DNA of 64,000 nucleotides. It comes from Acanthaster planci. Taxonomy: Eukaryota; Echinodermata; Asteroidea; Valvatida; Acanthasteridae. This document shows positions 1 to 13,400 of this stretch, in pieces. Each line of letters opens with the position of its first letter. Within the stretch, counting starts at the first letter, position 1. A program made the translations under genes and the position numbers. Location of the stretch: NCBI RefSeq assembly GCF_001949145.1, contig NW_019091359.1, positions 1,082,329 to 1,146,328 of the forward strand, read 5' to 3'. The notes beneath the pieces are model-generated. The model did no database searches and had not been told where the DNA came from. It worked only from the letters and a program-made list of their open reading frames with translations.

Positions 1-2183
1 TTGAAATAATGAGTTACAGGATTGATGCTGATTTATTTTCATTCATTTCCGAAATTTTTGACAGTGAAACCGATCCCAACCGTCTTGGGTCCATTTCTTC
101 TCAGTGATCTCAGTATAAAAGCTGTCAGGCGTATAATGTTTATTATCGGAGATTCAATAGTAAGAGATCCGGGGGGGCCACAATCGGGCGGCACTCGCCT
201 CCCACTTTTATTGATGGAAATGCATTTTCATTTGTTATAACAACAAATTCCGTTGGCTTTCAACTGCAGAGTAATTTGATATTTTCAAAGAAAAATTCTC
301 ACAAAAGATACGTTCCATATCTTCTTGGGTGACCCCAAAAGTTGCCACAAATGCGTTGCATCTGCCGCTCCTTTTCGTGAATGTGAATGTTTGATCCATC
401 ACTTACTCTAGTCAGACAGGTCTGCCCGAAAAATACAAGCAGGAAAATAATGAAATGAAAACGAAAGAAAGGAACAATCCCTAGTTGCTGGAATTTCTAG
501 AACAGAAAACGACATCGAGAATGCAATGGATGTCAAATCGGTATTAGCTTTGGATTTTACCCCATTGTCGCCTGAAAAGGCGCATAGGCCATCCTGTTCC
601 CACCCCCCCAAACACACACACACCCAAGTGTGTAAACGCCTTCAATCATGGACTCCCTATTCTTCCTCTTTTGTTCATACCTTAACTTTTTCGGAAGACC
701 TCCCATATGTTTTATACACGTTTCCCAACTGTGGACTCTTCGGCAACCGTGGACCCTATTGTCCCCTATTGTTATAGGCCTAGGTCCACGATTTGAATGT
801 GTATAAAAACTCATGGTTACCCCCGTTAGACTTAATGTTGATCAGGCTGACTAAAACTTAATGTTCTCATTTTAATTAATCTGTGCCTCGTTGGCCATAA
901 CTATAATATCAGAATTCGGAGTTACGAAAATGGCATAGTCAAGTAGCTCCCTTTTCAAACTCAATACTTCCAAAATGTACCTGTTATTTCAAACAGGTTT
1001 GTAGGCTATGGGTAGTTCAGTCACGCCTCCTGGGGGGGTGAGGGCATAAAACCAGACCCCTCACCCCAAAAAGGTAAATTTGGAAAACACGACTGACATG
1101 GAGGAAAATGTCAAAGTAATCATAATCTCACAAAACATGCAGGTTTACTATTTGGTTCCCGAATGCCGCACACACAAGACTGGTCACCTATGCAATATGT
1201 AACACAAAACCTGAGGGCGCTATTTCAAATTAATGCGGGAAAGCACAGTCGGACGCATTTCACCAAATGGTTGGAACTTTGCGCGCAAGCTCATTAGTAA
1301 TTTGTGATCCCTCGTTTTTTTTTACAATAAGACATGCCATAATCAGGAGGGATTGTAAAAATATTTCTATGAATCCCGAATTTTGGACTGGTAGTTTCCA
1401 GGGCCGGATTCTTCTTGTACAGAAAGCCCCAAAACTGCAAGCCCATTTTGAATATACGCGGGCGGCTACCTTTAGAGTTGAGCGCATAGTCTTACTACTA
1501 TTTTAGGAGCATCTTTGGGGAAAGGCGAATAGAACACTTTTTTCGCGGCTAACTTCCATCACATTGAAACAAAAAGTGATCTTCTGGCCACAATCTTGAA
1601 TTTCCAGTGAAAAAAATGGAATTAAATAAAATTCATTCATATATAATCAGCTTAAAAAGTTGAGCTCACACCCGGACTTGACTTGATTTCCGGTAATTCA
1701 CTGCTGCGTACATCTCAACCATTATTCTTTCCAAATTTATCCATTCCAGGTGCGGAATTCAGTTTTTCTTCAAAATCTGACGATTGGATGGAGCAGAAAA
1801 ACCTCAACCGATTTTTGAAAAACTCCATTTTGAAAGTAGACGCAACGAAATTCGCAACGCTCGTCATTTACCCTCCTGAAAATACGCATACGCGGGACGC
1901 GTTTTGGACGCAATGTCCTATCCAGTCTATATACTGGAGATTAATGCATGTAACCCAATGTGAAGTGCACGTGTACAGTGAGCACGGTTAAAACTCAAGT
2001 GACGTCACACTTACGAACTGGTCTTTTTAGAGACAGTCCTGGACAAATCTCGTTGGAACATGCCTCCCTCCTCGCCCCCTGTCAATGTTGCTTCTCATTG
2101 GGTAAGTTGGGCCGAATCTTGGTCCAATAAATGAACGCAACATTGAATGGGGAGAGGGGATCTTTGCATCGCGCTTCCCACAA
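1..2183. other. Gene-free stretch, no coding exon recognised
   Basis: I see no convincing exon. Open frames here are short, overlap on both strands and resemble no family I know. A small hairpin-forming inverted repeat of G-rich and C-rich arms lies near 1030-1075. The rest is ordinary AT-rich intergenic sequence. Confidence 0.5.
1029..1071. repeat. Short inverted repeat (G-rich/C-rich hairpin)
   Basis: The arm GGGGGTGAGGGC is followed about 12 bases later by ACCCCTCACCCC, its near-exact reverse complement. The stem would be about 11 bp. Function unknown; it may be a fragment of a foldback element. Confidence 0.5.
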
Positions 2184-2629
2184 GGGCTGAGTTCGGGTGG
2201 CTTGTTCTCGTGTGTTCACGAACAGCTCGATTTGTTGTTCGGCAGCTCGAACGCTGGGAACGTACAACCGGTTATCGGTACTAGTTATTTGTAGTTGCAA
2301 GCAACATGGCGTCGTCCTTGTGCATTCATCGATAGTTAATGTTTGAATAATTGGGCTAACTTCTTTTCCATTAAAAATCATTTTTGTTATGAAAAATTAT
2401 TGTTAATTTTAGAAAGCTTCCATTGTTTCCAGCTTTTTAAGCCATCTCGATAGTTTTTGTAGCTTTTCAAAAATCACATATCACAAGTTTTTCCGTGTGT
2501 TCTTGTAAAACCCTGGCGAGGAGATGGTGTATGAACCTGTTCCGAGAACAGTGTTTTTGGGTCATGTTCCCGCCGCTCGAGCGCGAGAACACGAAACTCG
2601 GGTCAAGAACAGGCCGCCCGATCGCGACC
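2184..2629 (+). mobile_element. Non-autonomous element with inverted ends, copy 1
   Basis: This roughly 446-bp stretch recurs in reverse orientation at 60546-61009. Its left end (GAGTTCGGGTGGCTTGTTCT) resembles the reverse complement of its right end (TCAAGAACAGGCCGCCCGA), so the unit has imperfect terminal inverted repeats. Internal landmarks shared by both copies include GCAAGCAACATGGCG and GGAGATGGTGTATGA (GGAGATGGTGTGTGA in copy 2). No transposase frame is present. Target-site duplications were not resolved, so the superfamily is left open. Confidence 0.7.
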
Positions 2630-4012
2630 AAGGTGTTCCAACTATTTTGTCCAGGATTGTAGCTAGTTGTGATGAAAAACAGGATAGGACGCCCTCAATT
2701 TTGAAAGCTGTCATGAATATCTTTATATTTCAAGTATTATTTTAGAAATGCGGTATTTTGCATTTTTTACCAATTTCTACAAATGTTCATTACCTTTGGT
2801 AGTACATCGCCTGGTGATTTGCGTATTAAGTTTGTAAAATCTTTAAATACCATTAAATTCACAATTTAAATAACAGGACAAGATCCAGGGATGGCTTCAA
2901 CGATACAGCCTCGAGAGACGTCTATAGCCAGCTCATGCGTGTCAATGTTATACGTTGTGGGCGCGTACACACATTGCGTGGTACGCAGCTTGGACATGCA
3001 CCGCATGCACTGAGCTGTACTATTATGTGACTGCACTAGTGACCACCCAGTCTTAATTTGTCGATTTGTGTACTTGTCTGACCTGTGAAGGAATACTGCT
3101 CTCTGTTTTTCAGGAAAGATCTGAAAGGTATGTCAATTAAAACTGCAAATTGCCTGTATAAATATTACATGTACAGTACGTATTTACTATTCCCAGAAGA
3201 TTTAGTGGGCCTAAGCCAACGCGATTGACATGAATGGCAGGCAGCCTACATGTACGTACATGTACTAGGATGTACATGTATGCTCGAGACTACGTCCGTA
3301 ATTCAGTGTGCCAGGCCTACCACTCAGCACCGTGACCAGATATGAATGTAAACTGAGACATGTCCCTGGGCTCGGTTAAGGAGGTCAGTATGGCTGACTG
3401 TAAGCCGTGTCGGCGCGTGGTCAGGTGGGAGAATGAATGAGAAGGCTCCTACAGTCCTAGTTCCTGTGAGTGAGTGTTACTTCTGATCAGTGAGGTTTTG
3501 ACCATGTGTTTATAGATGTTTTGACAGGCCTTGCAGACAGCAATGTACACACAGTGCTGCTTTTTATATAGGACCATGTTTAGGACAGTTTCGCTGTTGG
3601 GATTGCTAGAAATGAAAATGCTAGGAATTTCTCTGTTATCAGGAATATTTCAGCCTCGGTCTATGGTCTAATGTTACATGTAAATTTTTACTACATCATG
3701 TACAACCTTACTCCTTAGACTCCCCCCCCTCCCACCTTTTAAAACAGATTGTTTCCCTTGAAAAAGACTGCCGAGGCTGTAAAGGTACAGTAAGTTTGGA
3801 CTGATACGTAAAGTACACATTATGTCAGTGTATCTAGAAAGATTTAAAATGAGTTAGAAACTACATGTACTGTCCATCACTTGCCTTGGACCTAAGTTTC
3901 ACACACAACACCTAACAAGCTGGGCTTTTCTCAGCAGCAATGAAAAACATGGTGCATGTATCTTACATTATTTTTGAAACAATATTTGAAGCATTACTCC
4001 TAAATGCATGAA

Positions 4013-4244
4013 ATGTGACCCCCTCTGTGAAAATGAGTCTTCAGTCACCAGAGCCACTTTTGGACTTTTCATTTGTATTGGAAAGGGCAAATTGAGTTTT
4101 TTTGTTTGATGAAAGTGGATACTCCATGGTGAAAAACTCTGTGGGTTCCTGTTGATTTACACTGCGCAAAGTTATTCTAAAGGCCTTTTTACTCCAAAGC
4201 GGCTCTGGTGACTTAAGACTCATTTTTCACAGAGTGGGTCACAT
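4013..4244. mobile_element. MITE with long terminal inverted repeats
   Basis: The left end (ATGTGACCCCCTCTGTGAAA) and the reverse complement of the right end (ATGTGACCCACTCTGTGAAA) match over about 45 bases and continue through GAGTCTTCAGTCACCAGAGC and GAGTCTTAAGTCACCAGAGC. The unit is about 232 bp and has no coding potential, which is typical of a miniature inverted-repeat transposable element. The target-site duplication is not clear. Confidence 0.8.
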
Positions 4245-5441
4245 ATTTCCTTTCAGTTTCAACCATGAATGACTTTGTTGTTCTTTCCTCCATGCTTTCA
4301 ACCACCCCACAGGTAAACAAAGGTGCATGTAAACAATTACATTCGTACAACCCCAGCAATTTTACAGAATTCATGTTAAAACTGTCAAAGCTGAATGTTC
4401 GTTCAACTTTTAAATTCCCTCTGTTTGCTGCTGTAGGTTAAAAATTACCGTTACTCTGTTGTACTGTATTTTAAAAAAGAAGGATGCTGATACGAGTGAT
4501 CATGCCCTTTTTTTATGTAGCAACAACGACATCCCTTTGGCGGGCATACATGTATTTTGCATGCGGGCAAAGCTTTGTACACATGTGGATAGGTGGCACT
4601 GATGCTGTTTTAACATAAATGTACCCGTACATGGCAACCGGGAGGTTTTGGCTCCAGTAACGCACATTGGCATGTCACTGTGAGCCTGACTCAGTCCACT
4701 GCCCCAGTTTTGTTCAGTGCCTTGAAGGTGCTCATGTAATGGTTCTTGTGGCAGGCCCAACTGTGTTGATAAAGGCAAGCATTCCAGACTGTAAATATCC
4801 TACAGATTGATCATAAAAACGGGTGTGAGAATCTTGTTTTTCAGCTGATTCTAGCTCTTTTTGTTTACGTAGATTTTTACTCAGAATTTCAGCTTTTTTT
4901 GTACAGGTGCAGGGATTTAAGGTTCCAGTTTGAATTTGAAGTTACGTTGTGGTAGGGGGGTTATTGAAAATAGTGCATGTACTTGAACATCAGTCATTAC
5001 TGATGTTCGTACCATTCACAATGATGTTCTTCGCATTTCTCCTTGCAAATGTCACTTTTTTGTTTACTGTGGTTCCATTTTGAACTCTGTGTGTACATAT
5101 TTCTTTTCACTCGGGTTTCATGACTCCAGCACTTACTGCTTGCCCATGTTCTGGTTTTTTTTTTCACAGTGCTCTCCCCAAATTTAGTTGGGCATGCCTT
5201 ACTCTGCACACTGCAGATGCTATTGGGGCCATCCCAAGTCAATGTACATGTAATGTACATGTACATCACACAGGTTCATGTACATGTACAATGTAGACTC
5301 TGGTCAGAGTTTGACCACTGGATAAAGTTGGGAGGTACAGGTACAGTAACTGGTCTCTTACCATGACTGTGGAGGACTCAGGAATGTGTCTCACAAAACA
5401 TTTGACACATTCGAGGATGCATTCATGTAGTTGCTCAATTA

Positions 5442-5925
5442 CATGGGGAATAAATACGGTATGTGCTTGATTGGTGTATTTGAGACTAGCTGAGGAGAAT
5501 GGACGAATGCCCCAGCCACAGGTGAGGGCATTATCAGCGTTTGTCCTTCTGAGCCATCTTAAACATTAATTTAAGACTAACCAAGTACATATTTATTATC
5601 ATTCAAATACGGTTTTAGTGAAAGAGTCAAAAGAAGTCAATATACATGTATCCGTATGATAAATTGCCAAGGATTTTGGTCCAGAATTTTACTTTCATTT
5701 TCCCAAACATCCCCGTCCATTTTATGGTATATTCCTTGAGGAAGTAGTCCAGGAGAATCTCCTTTTATGGATTTCACACACGTGGTGAGTTCTGCATGCT
5801 ACAGTGCACACAGACTCTTGACCAATAGGAATGGATTACATGTAAATTGTCTCATACCCAGGTGCCAGAGCGTCTTTCGTACCATGCATTATCAAATCAC
5901 AACGGGCATTATCTTATGTTAATTT
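5442..5925 (+). repeat. Interspersed repeat, copy 1 (partner at 58243)
   Basis: About 480 bp match 58243-58711 in the same orientation. Shared blocks include CATTATCAGCGTT, TTTACTTTC and CCATTTTATGGTAT. Both copies start with ATGGGGAT/ATGGGGAAT and contain an internal CATTATCAAAT. No protein is encoded. Probably a non-autonomous transposon; its ends are not sharply defined. Confidence 0.65.
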
Positions 5926-6519
5926 ATACATGGTCACATAGCGTGTTGTTGAATAGGGAAATATGTAAAATGTCACATTTTGAAAAAGGGAATCAAACAT
6001 TCCTTGTACTCAGAATACTGAGGATACATGTACATCTCTTGTCAGTTGCACCAGTGTACAGAATTAAGATATTTATGGACACGTACATGTAGCTTTGGTT
6101 TCAGTAATATCCGGGCAAGGTGGCGAATTAAATCAGATACCTTGCCAGCTTCCTCATTTGCACCATGTACACATAGACATGCAAGCCCAAGGCAAATTTG
6201 TAAATCCCTTACTGAACTGATAGAGCATGTTTACAGTAGACTCCAGCTCATTCATCTGCCCGCATATTTACTCACATCTGTGTACCATTTATCGTGCGCT
6301 TAAACCCCTTGCTGAAATGGGTGTCAGTGGTTCTCACAGCCCTGCGCCATTTTGTGAACAAATTACCATTACATGTAAATGGACAAGGTACATGTACCGG
6401 AACTATAGCCTGCAGATTTTTCAAAACATGCAGTTTCAAAAAGACATGTACCGGTACGTACAATATACAAAATGATCCTGCCTACATGTACTGTACATAC
6501 ATGTATTGTACCTAAATGT

Positions 6520-6971
6520 TAGGGCTGAATTACCAAATTCTGTCGATTTTCAAATATTTGAATATTATTTTCCGAATTCGAATATTCGAATTCAGAATTT
6601 GTGAAAAGAAGGAAAAGTTTTGTTTTAAATGAGAAAAACTGCACTATGGAGGCTTGTTTCAAGCAGATTCAAATGAAAAGCGACGGAAATCTTACAACGA
6701 TTAAAAAAAAAGTAAATCATTAGACAATTTAAAAGGAATAGAAATTTTCAACTAGGCAAGAAGGACAGTATTGTTCATCTCTTAAATCTTGTTAAATCAT
6801 GGCTGGAGATACCGATACTCCTAGATGTGAGAAGCTACTGGTATTATATTGATTATAATGTACAATAGTGTGCGTTACTGCAGCTGATTTTGTATATGTT
6901 TATTCATCAACAATCTGCCAGTCGGTACAACTGAATATTCGATTATTCAATCGAATTGAAGGTCGAATAAC
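6520..6971 (+). mobile_element. hAT-like MITE family I, copy 1 (3' end missing)
   Basis: The element begins TAGGGCTG and carries the family's palindromic AATATTCGAA-type end and its interior blocks (GAGGCTTGTTTCAAGCAGAT, CATGGCTGGAGATAC). Compared with the complete copies at 45310 and 61495 it lacks the last 30 or so bases, including the closing CAGCCCTA inverted repeat. No frame longer than the background is present. Confidence 0.75.
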
Positions 6972-9406
6972 CCAGCTCCAATGTATGGTACATGTACATG
7001 TTTTTTGTATACATGTACTAAAATTAAAAAAAATACTGGGAAGTACAGACCCTATACATGAATGTTAATGTACACATGTACATTGTACAAATGAATTGGT
7101 ACAATGTACTGGTACTATGCTCGAGATTTATTGGTGTGGCATCCAGATTCACAAAGTTGTTAAGCAGAACCAGTCTGGTACTGGTAGCCTGCTAACATTT
7201 TCTGTCGTTAGCAAATGTGGCTCTGCATCGTGCTGATTTAGCCTTCAGGTCCAAGTGATTTCCCACGCTTCCGTGGGCAGAACGCCCATTTCTCATGTAA
7301 GGCACCCCCCCCCCGGCCAATTACTGCAAGTGTCGCACATGGCGGTAGGCATTCCTAGGATTGAGAAATCACACGTGTGTGGCCCATTGAACTTTGAAAA
7401 TGAGGACGTCAAAGCTGCGCCCGAAAATTGAATTGTGAATTATTTAATGCCCCATGGAATTATGTGCACACAGAAGCTGTCACTTGAAAAATACATGTAC
7501 ATCTGCTTACCATTCTGCTGTACTTGTTTGTCTTTGGGGGAAAAAAGTACATAATGCAGGTAGCGGTGCATCTGTTCACAAAAAGGAATGTTACGTAGAC
7601 ATTAAAAATAAATTCTAAAGTGAGGGCCAGAAGTGGAATACCAGTAAATCCCAGTTCTGTTGAAAAGAACTTCGGCAAGATAATGACTTTTAAAAATTGT
7701 CTCCAAGAAAAAAAGCAGGAGACATGGACAGCAATGCTGGTACCTGAAAATGTACAGAGTGTTTCAAGACAGTAAACATCACATACTCTGAATTTATGAT
7801 GAGCAAACTACACGTACATGTACATGTATGATTTGCAAGCATGTACATTGACTTTGTACACGCATTAACAAGTCACTGGTGTGTTAGTCATGCTGAAGTA
7901 CTTCGTTAATGGTACATGTACATGTACATTGCTTTTCAGCTTTACGCCATATTTTTTTAAAACGCTGTGATGCAATATGTGCATACATGTAGCACTTCTT
8001 GCACACAACCTGTTTGTTTAAAAAATTTAAATATGGTGTTAAATCAGGATGAAAACTACTGTACTGTTGACACTTTCGTCAGAAAAGCATACTGTACAGG
8101 TACATACATGTACTGTATGTACTTACATGTGTACACATGTAAATGCTAACCCCATGTACATGTAAGGCACCCTGTGAAATGCAACTTAATTAAACTGCTG
8201 AAGCCGATTTTATTCCACTGTTCGGTGTATGCCATGCCACCTGCATAAACGGCCATTAAGTCCAAGAAGATTGCAAGGTGACTGCTGAATAGACCGATTG
8301 CGCCAGCTAAGTCATGTGACCTATAGTGGATATTAGACATCAACAAACGCAGCGTCCACCCAAAGCAAAGTGTGTGAAGTAACATTTACCAAAAATAAAG
8401 CCGACTGTAAGCACCATACTCGGACTACTGATGTGCTGGGTGCTATCCTGTAACCTTGTTGTATTGCTCGTTAACAACACTCAAAACACACGTTGCTATG
8501 GGGTCGATACCCACTATACCGGTAGGTCATGTGATTTAGCGGACGTAATCGGTCTATTGCATGAAGTGAGCAAAGCAGGGGACGGGAAATGATTCTCCTT
8601 ATAAAAAGCAAAGAGTTGTATCCTTATGATCGTGGCTGACAGTACATTAAAATTGAAGTCTGCAACACCGTTACATGTACCGGTAGGTAGAGTAGAAACA
8701 AGAGAAACCACTAGCTAGCAGCTGCTGCCACTTCCATTGCACACACATGGATGCACAAGTCATGCACACAGACTTGCACATTGAACATGTTGAATGCAGC
8801 CTGGCTTCCACATAAAGGAAATCCTCACAACTGCAATTGATAAAGCCCCATCCAGTGGACATTTATTGGGTACCTGTAAGCTTCTGGTATTTCGTTTCTA
8901 CTCCCAGGGCTTGACACCTTAACCCTTTAGTTGGACTGCCTACCCTTGTGGTCCGTTCTTGTGCGCATTCAGCACAAATTAGCCTGTGTAGTAACATACA
9001 TGTGCCGGTACTTGTACATGTACTGTACATGTTACAGCTTTGACAAGAACAACCTCCCTAGAGGGTGCTATTTTCAAAGTCAAATTCTGCTTTTCTGTCT
9101 ATTGAATTGGAATGACCTACAGTATTACATGTATTACATGTATTACAGGTATCAGTACACATCGGGCAGTGTTGGGTACTTGCACATTAAATCCTGCCAG
9201 CAAATGTACATGTACGATACTGGTGCATGCCGGTCACAAAATTTGGGCACTTTTTTTTTTAATTGAAGAACTGTACACCCTTAGTCGCTCATATTCTTCA
9301 AAACTCACAAGGAGAGATTGGAGGATTTTGTAGGAAATGTTGCACATGTGTACATGGTGGAACTATTAATTTATGTGGGAACTTGAAGTACTGGTGTGCA
9401 TGTACA

Positions 9407-9692
9407 GGTTGGTGTAGTGGTTCTTTCCTAGCCTTCCACCTCTGCGGCCTGGGTTCGAATCCTGGCGCGGTCCACACGTGGATTGGGTTTTCAGTCCCTA
9501 CCTGATTCTGTGGGTTTTACCAAGAATACTCCTCTGGGGTTTTCCTCCCACCTCTAAAACTGTAACTGCATCTCGCTGTCCCCTCTCTACAGATTTCTTC
9601 TGGCTTGGGAGCTACAGTACCATGGGCACTTTTGAGGAATCCTTGGTGTCATTATCAGAAATATATATAATAATGATAATAATAATAATGTA
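9407..9692 (+). mobile_element. tRNA-derived SINE with (TAA)n-like tail
   Basis: A polymerase III promoter is readable: a box A-like TGGTGTAGTGG near 9410-9420 and a perfect box B, GGTTCGAATCC, at 9452-9462. After the tRNA-like head comes an unrelated body (GGGTTTTCAGTCCCTACC, GGTTTTCCTCCCACCT) and an AT-rich simple tail (TAATGATAATAATAATAATG) ending near 9692. This head, body and tail order is that of a tRNA-related SINE. The acceptor-stem ends do not pair, so it is not a working tRNA gene. Confidence 0.75.
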
Positions 9693-10410
9693 CCACACAG
9701 ACACACACAAACTTGTTTCACAAAACATACGTGTAGTGTGGACATTCCTTTCTTCTCTTGTGGTTCAGAAAGCTTGGGGAAAATATAAATGTACTCTTTT
9801 CTCCCACTGGGATAACTCCTTCGAGCTAGATGTTTGATGATGATTTCTTGGACTGTTCCTCTTCATTTTGCCCTGATAACGTTGTCCCCAAAATGCCTCT
9901 GAAGCTGGTTTTTTTTTTTTTTAGAGGGGGGGAAAACACTGCGTGGATGTGTGCGAGTCCGCACAAGGTCTTGTAAACCTAATGTTCTTTTTGGGGACTT
10001 CTGTCTTGCAGAGGTCCACACTACTGTACATGCACATGTATGTATGTATGCCACGCTTGTGCACAAAATGCACCATGTGGGTTTATTCCTGCACAATGGA
10101 AGATTTTGTCGGGTTCACCTTCAGGAGCATTGTTTACAAACTACTGTACATGTATGAAGGATGAACGGGGTTTCCTCTGTGCAGTAGATGCACATGTACT
10201 GTACATGTATGATATATACATTGTGCATGAACCGTTTAACATCCAGACATCTGTGTTTGTAAGTCCGCTTTTTTCATGCAGTACTCATTTTGTTTTACTG
10301 TGCCTTCTTTTCACAGGTCCATGTACAGGGTACTGTAATTGTACTAAGGCTCTGATCCGGTCATCATTCAAACTCTTTGGCCGTAAGTTCTTCTATCCTA
10401 TACTTCCAGC

Positions 10411-10441
10411 ATGCCTGTCGCCAGAGATGGTTCCAGCCAAG
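10411..10441 (+). CDS. MAGUK exon 1 (start codon)
   Basis: The acceptor TACTTCCAG is followed by one base and ATG, then MPVARDGSSQ plus one base, and the donor GTGAGC. The phase-1 end joins the next exon to give ...SSQ-E-AMD. The match of MPVA to MPP2 and the correct phase support this start. The 5' UTR probably lies on an upstream exon. Confidence 0.75.
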
Positions 10442-13400
10442 GTGAGCAGGCTATCCCAGGTGAGATGACCCAGCCCAGCCAGGGGCAAAGCTCACAATTG
10501 CATTTTGTTGCCGTTCTCCGTCCCAAACCCAACAAAATCCCACTTTTTCCACCAATGCATTCATTTGCTCAGCAGCATCTTTTACCCAGGCGCTCTGTCA
10601 AATTGGCCCCTGGCTCGCATTAGTTTATTCTTGAAATGCTTATCATTACTACACCTGGGGCTTGGTGTATGACATTTTCTTTAGTCGCACTGCGCTTCAG
10701 AATTCTTCCAGTAACAGTTATAAGAGTGAGGACCTTGTAATATTTTCACATACATGTACATGTACACCAACTCATTTCAAGGAATGGTGACGACAGCCAG
10801 GCCAGGCAGACAGTGATCAATCCGTTTAGCGCCACTACATTTTTCATTACTACACCGAAAGTGACAGCCTTATCATCAACACTTTCTATATAAACGTGCA
10901 CGGCAGCATCGATTTCATATCATCCTCAGAAACTGCTCGAGGAGAGCGTCCTTTTGCTGGGTACATCGTACATGTACATGTTGTTTTTCAACAGACCTTT
11001 CCCTCAGCACAATCAATTGCATTATCTAGCGGGTAAGTGTAGAGCTCCTTTCACAGAATGCATGGTGCATGATTGTGACTAATGTACACTGTACATGTTC
11101 ATGTACCGGTAGCAGGTGTTTGTCCCTGATTCGTTTCTGGACTGCTTTCCCGACTCAAATCTTTCAGTGAATACATGTACCACACTTCACATCCATTCAC
11201 CACATCTAGATTTTTCCCTCCTTTTGTTCTCAAGTGGCGCCATAAATTAATAACTTCAATACAAAAATTACGGATACCATGAAACATTTGCCTCATTTGT
11301 ATTCTTATTTACACCACTTGGGATACCCCCTTCTCTTTTGTAATGGTGGATGCCCCTCCCCCCTCATAAACTTGTGCTGGGTCTGCCACAAGTACAGAAG
11401 TACAATTCTATGAGTAACAGACTGACCTACACGTATACGGTATACAGGTATGTCGGTCAGTGTTTTGGAAGGGTTTTGACAATGTGTCCCACTCTGTCGC
11501 AAGTAAGTTGCATCATGTAGCGCTGTAGTCAAACTCCAGTGCCGTTTTTCCTTTGCCCCAGTCATAGAGATTTCTTTTGAAATGTGGACTTTGCAACAAT
11601 CAAGTTCAGTTCAGTTCACTTTTATTTCCATTCTACTTAAGAAGTAACTACATGTAGATGTGTATACAAAAGTACCTGTACATGTACATGTAAGTATGCA
11701 ATTGATGGCACAAATGTGGAGGCACATTCTGTAAGCTGAAACTTACACATGTACATGTACCGGTACATGTGTAGATATGCCTTTAAATAATAACTAAATT
11801 AACCCTAACAGTCCCAAATCCTCCAATTTCAATATGGTTTTACATACACGTACACCCTAGGGGGTTAGGGTTAAAGACACCCTGAATGATGAATTGAGTT
11901 ACATACACTGTAGTAATCACAGATTAACACCTTTTCAACCTCTCCTTTTGGGTATAATGTGGATTTGTGAAATCATACATGAAATACATTGGTTGTTTTC
12001 CAGCATCACTGCCCAACAAGATCAGTTTCTGTGATTAGGATTATTGCCCTAATGGGAAAACTTAACAGTACAGCACTGTTGTGTATGCATGTACATGTAT
12101 GTTGTAAAAGAAGGATTCCTCAAAGAGTGCTGGGCACCTCAGCTTTAAATTATAATGAAGTTTGAGAAAAAGCTTTGCAGAGAGCAGACTATGAATATAT
12201 TTTCAGTTTTCATCTGAGTTTTCCCAACAGCAACGGTCCTACCGGTAGACCTGGTTAGCAGTGTTCCTTGGTTGCTCTGTTAATGAATCAATAATGTCAG
12301 TTACATGTATATTTATTTGCTGAAATTTTGTATGATTGATTAAATCACATTGTGAAAACAAAGCCTCCCCTCCTGAGGTGCAAGAGGGAAGACATACTCT
12401 GCACATGAAACTCTCAAAGAAATTGTGGAATGAACACAGAAGTGGTCCTAATTAGCTGAAAGGAACATTACATGCATGTATTTGGATGATGCCTGTACGT
12501 GTGTGCATTGCAAAGGTGTGATATCACAAATGGTATTTCCTTAAGATTTCCTCAGCTCCTGACAGACAGGTAACCACCTGCTTCTTTATCAGAATTGGAG
12601 TTGAGACAGTCACAAGACCAGACACAAGACCATGCATAAGTAACAGGGTGCGCAATGACTTAGGAATACTTTTGTTGCAGTTCATTTGAATAGCCTGTTT
12701 GAATTCAGACTGGACATGCTGGAGGTCTTGTGCTGGTGAGTGTCTTAAGCGGTCTCGGCTACAACACAGTTCTCTATTATTGTTTATTAAACCATTCATC
12801 AGAACAAGGACACCAGAACGAAAAGTAAGAAGTGACCATTTGATGAATCAAAACTGCAGTCAACAAGGGAATGATTAATCAGTTGAAAACGTTGTGAAAT
12901 TGCAGATCTAGTTGATATTATTCCCTGAGTATAAGTGAAGCTTTAGTGTCCCCTTTAAAACTGTCAGCCAGATGTTGCATTGAGTAAATCAACCTCCTTA
13001 GTTAGTAATGATAGGGTCAGAGGCTTGCATGGAATGCTGCAAGTACATGCATAAAAGTATACATGTACTTGTACATGTGGGGGGGGGGACATGTACCTCA
13101 TGTAGTCAAGCATTCCTTAAATTCAACTATAATTTTCCTAATTGGACCACCATCTCACTGACTGGCATGCATGGCCCTGTGTAGAACTCAAGACCTTTGA
13201 TGATGCGTGTCTGAGTACAGTGAGCTTCCATGTACTCTGTACATGTGCGTATTATCTTTGCCATGTAAGGTGCGGTAGATGTTCTTGCTTTTCAGGGACA
13301 CATTTAAAAAACTGATGAATTTTGTACTCGTCTGTAAAATCATGCTTGCACATGTACAAATTTCTTGTATGTTTGATGTTTTACGTTTTTTTTTTTACAA

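Larger units (their letters stand above)
2630..10409. other. Gene-free region upstream of the MAGUK gene, rich in ACATGTAC motifs
   Basis: No coding exon is recognised. The region may include non-coding 5' exons and the promoter of the MAGUK gene, but nothing fixes them. It is packed with TACATGTAC-type palindromes and contains several mobile elements listed separately (4013-4244, 5442-5925, 6520-6971, 9407-9692). Confidence 0.5.

Noticed and set aside
9407-9478. A functional tRNA gene
   Set aside because: Boxes A and B are good, but the ends do not form an acceptor stem and a SINE body follows immediately.
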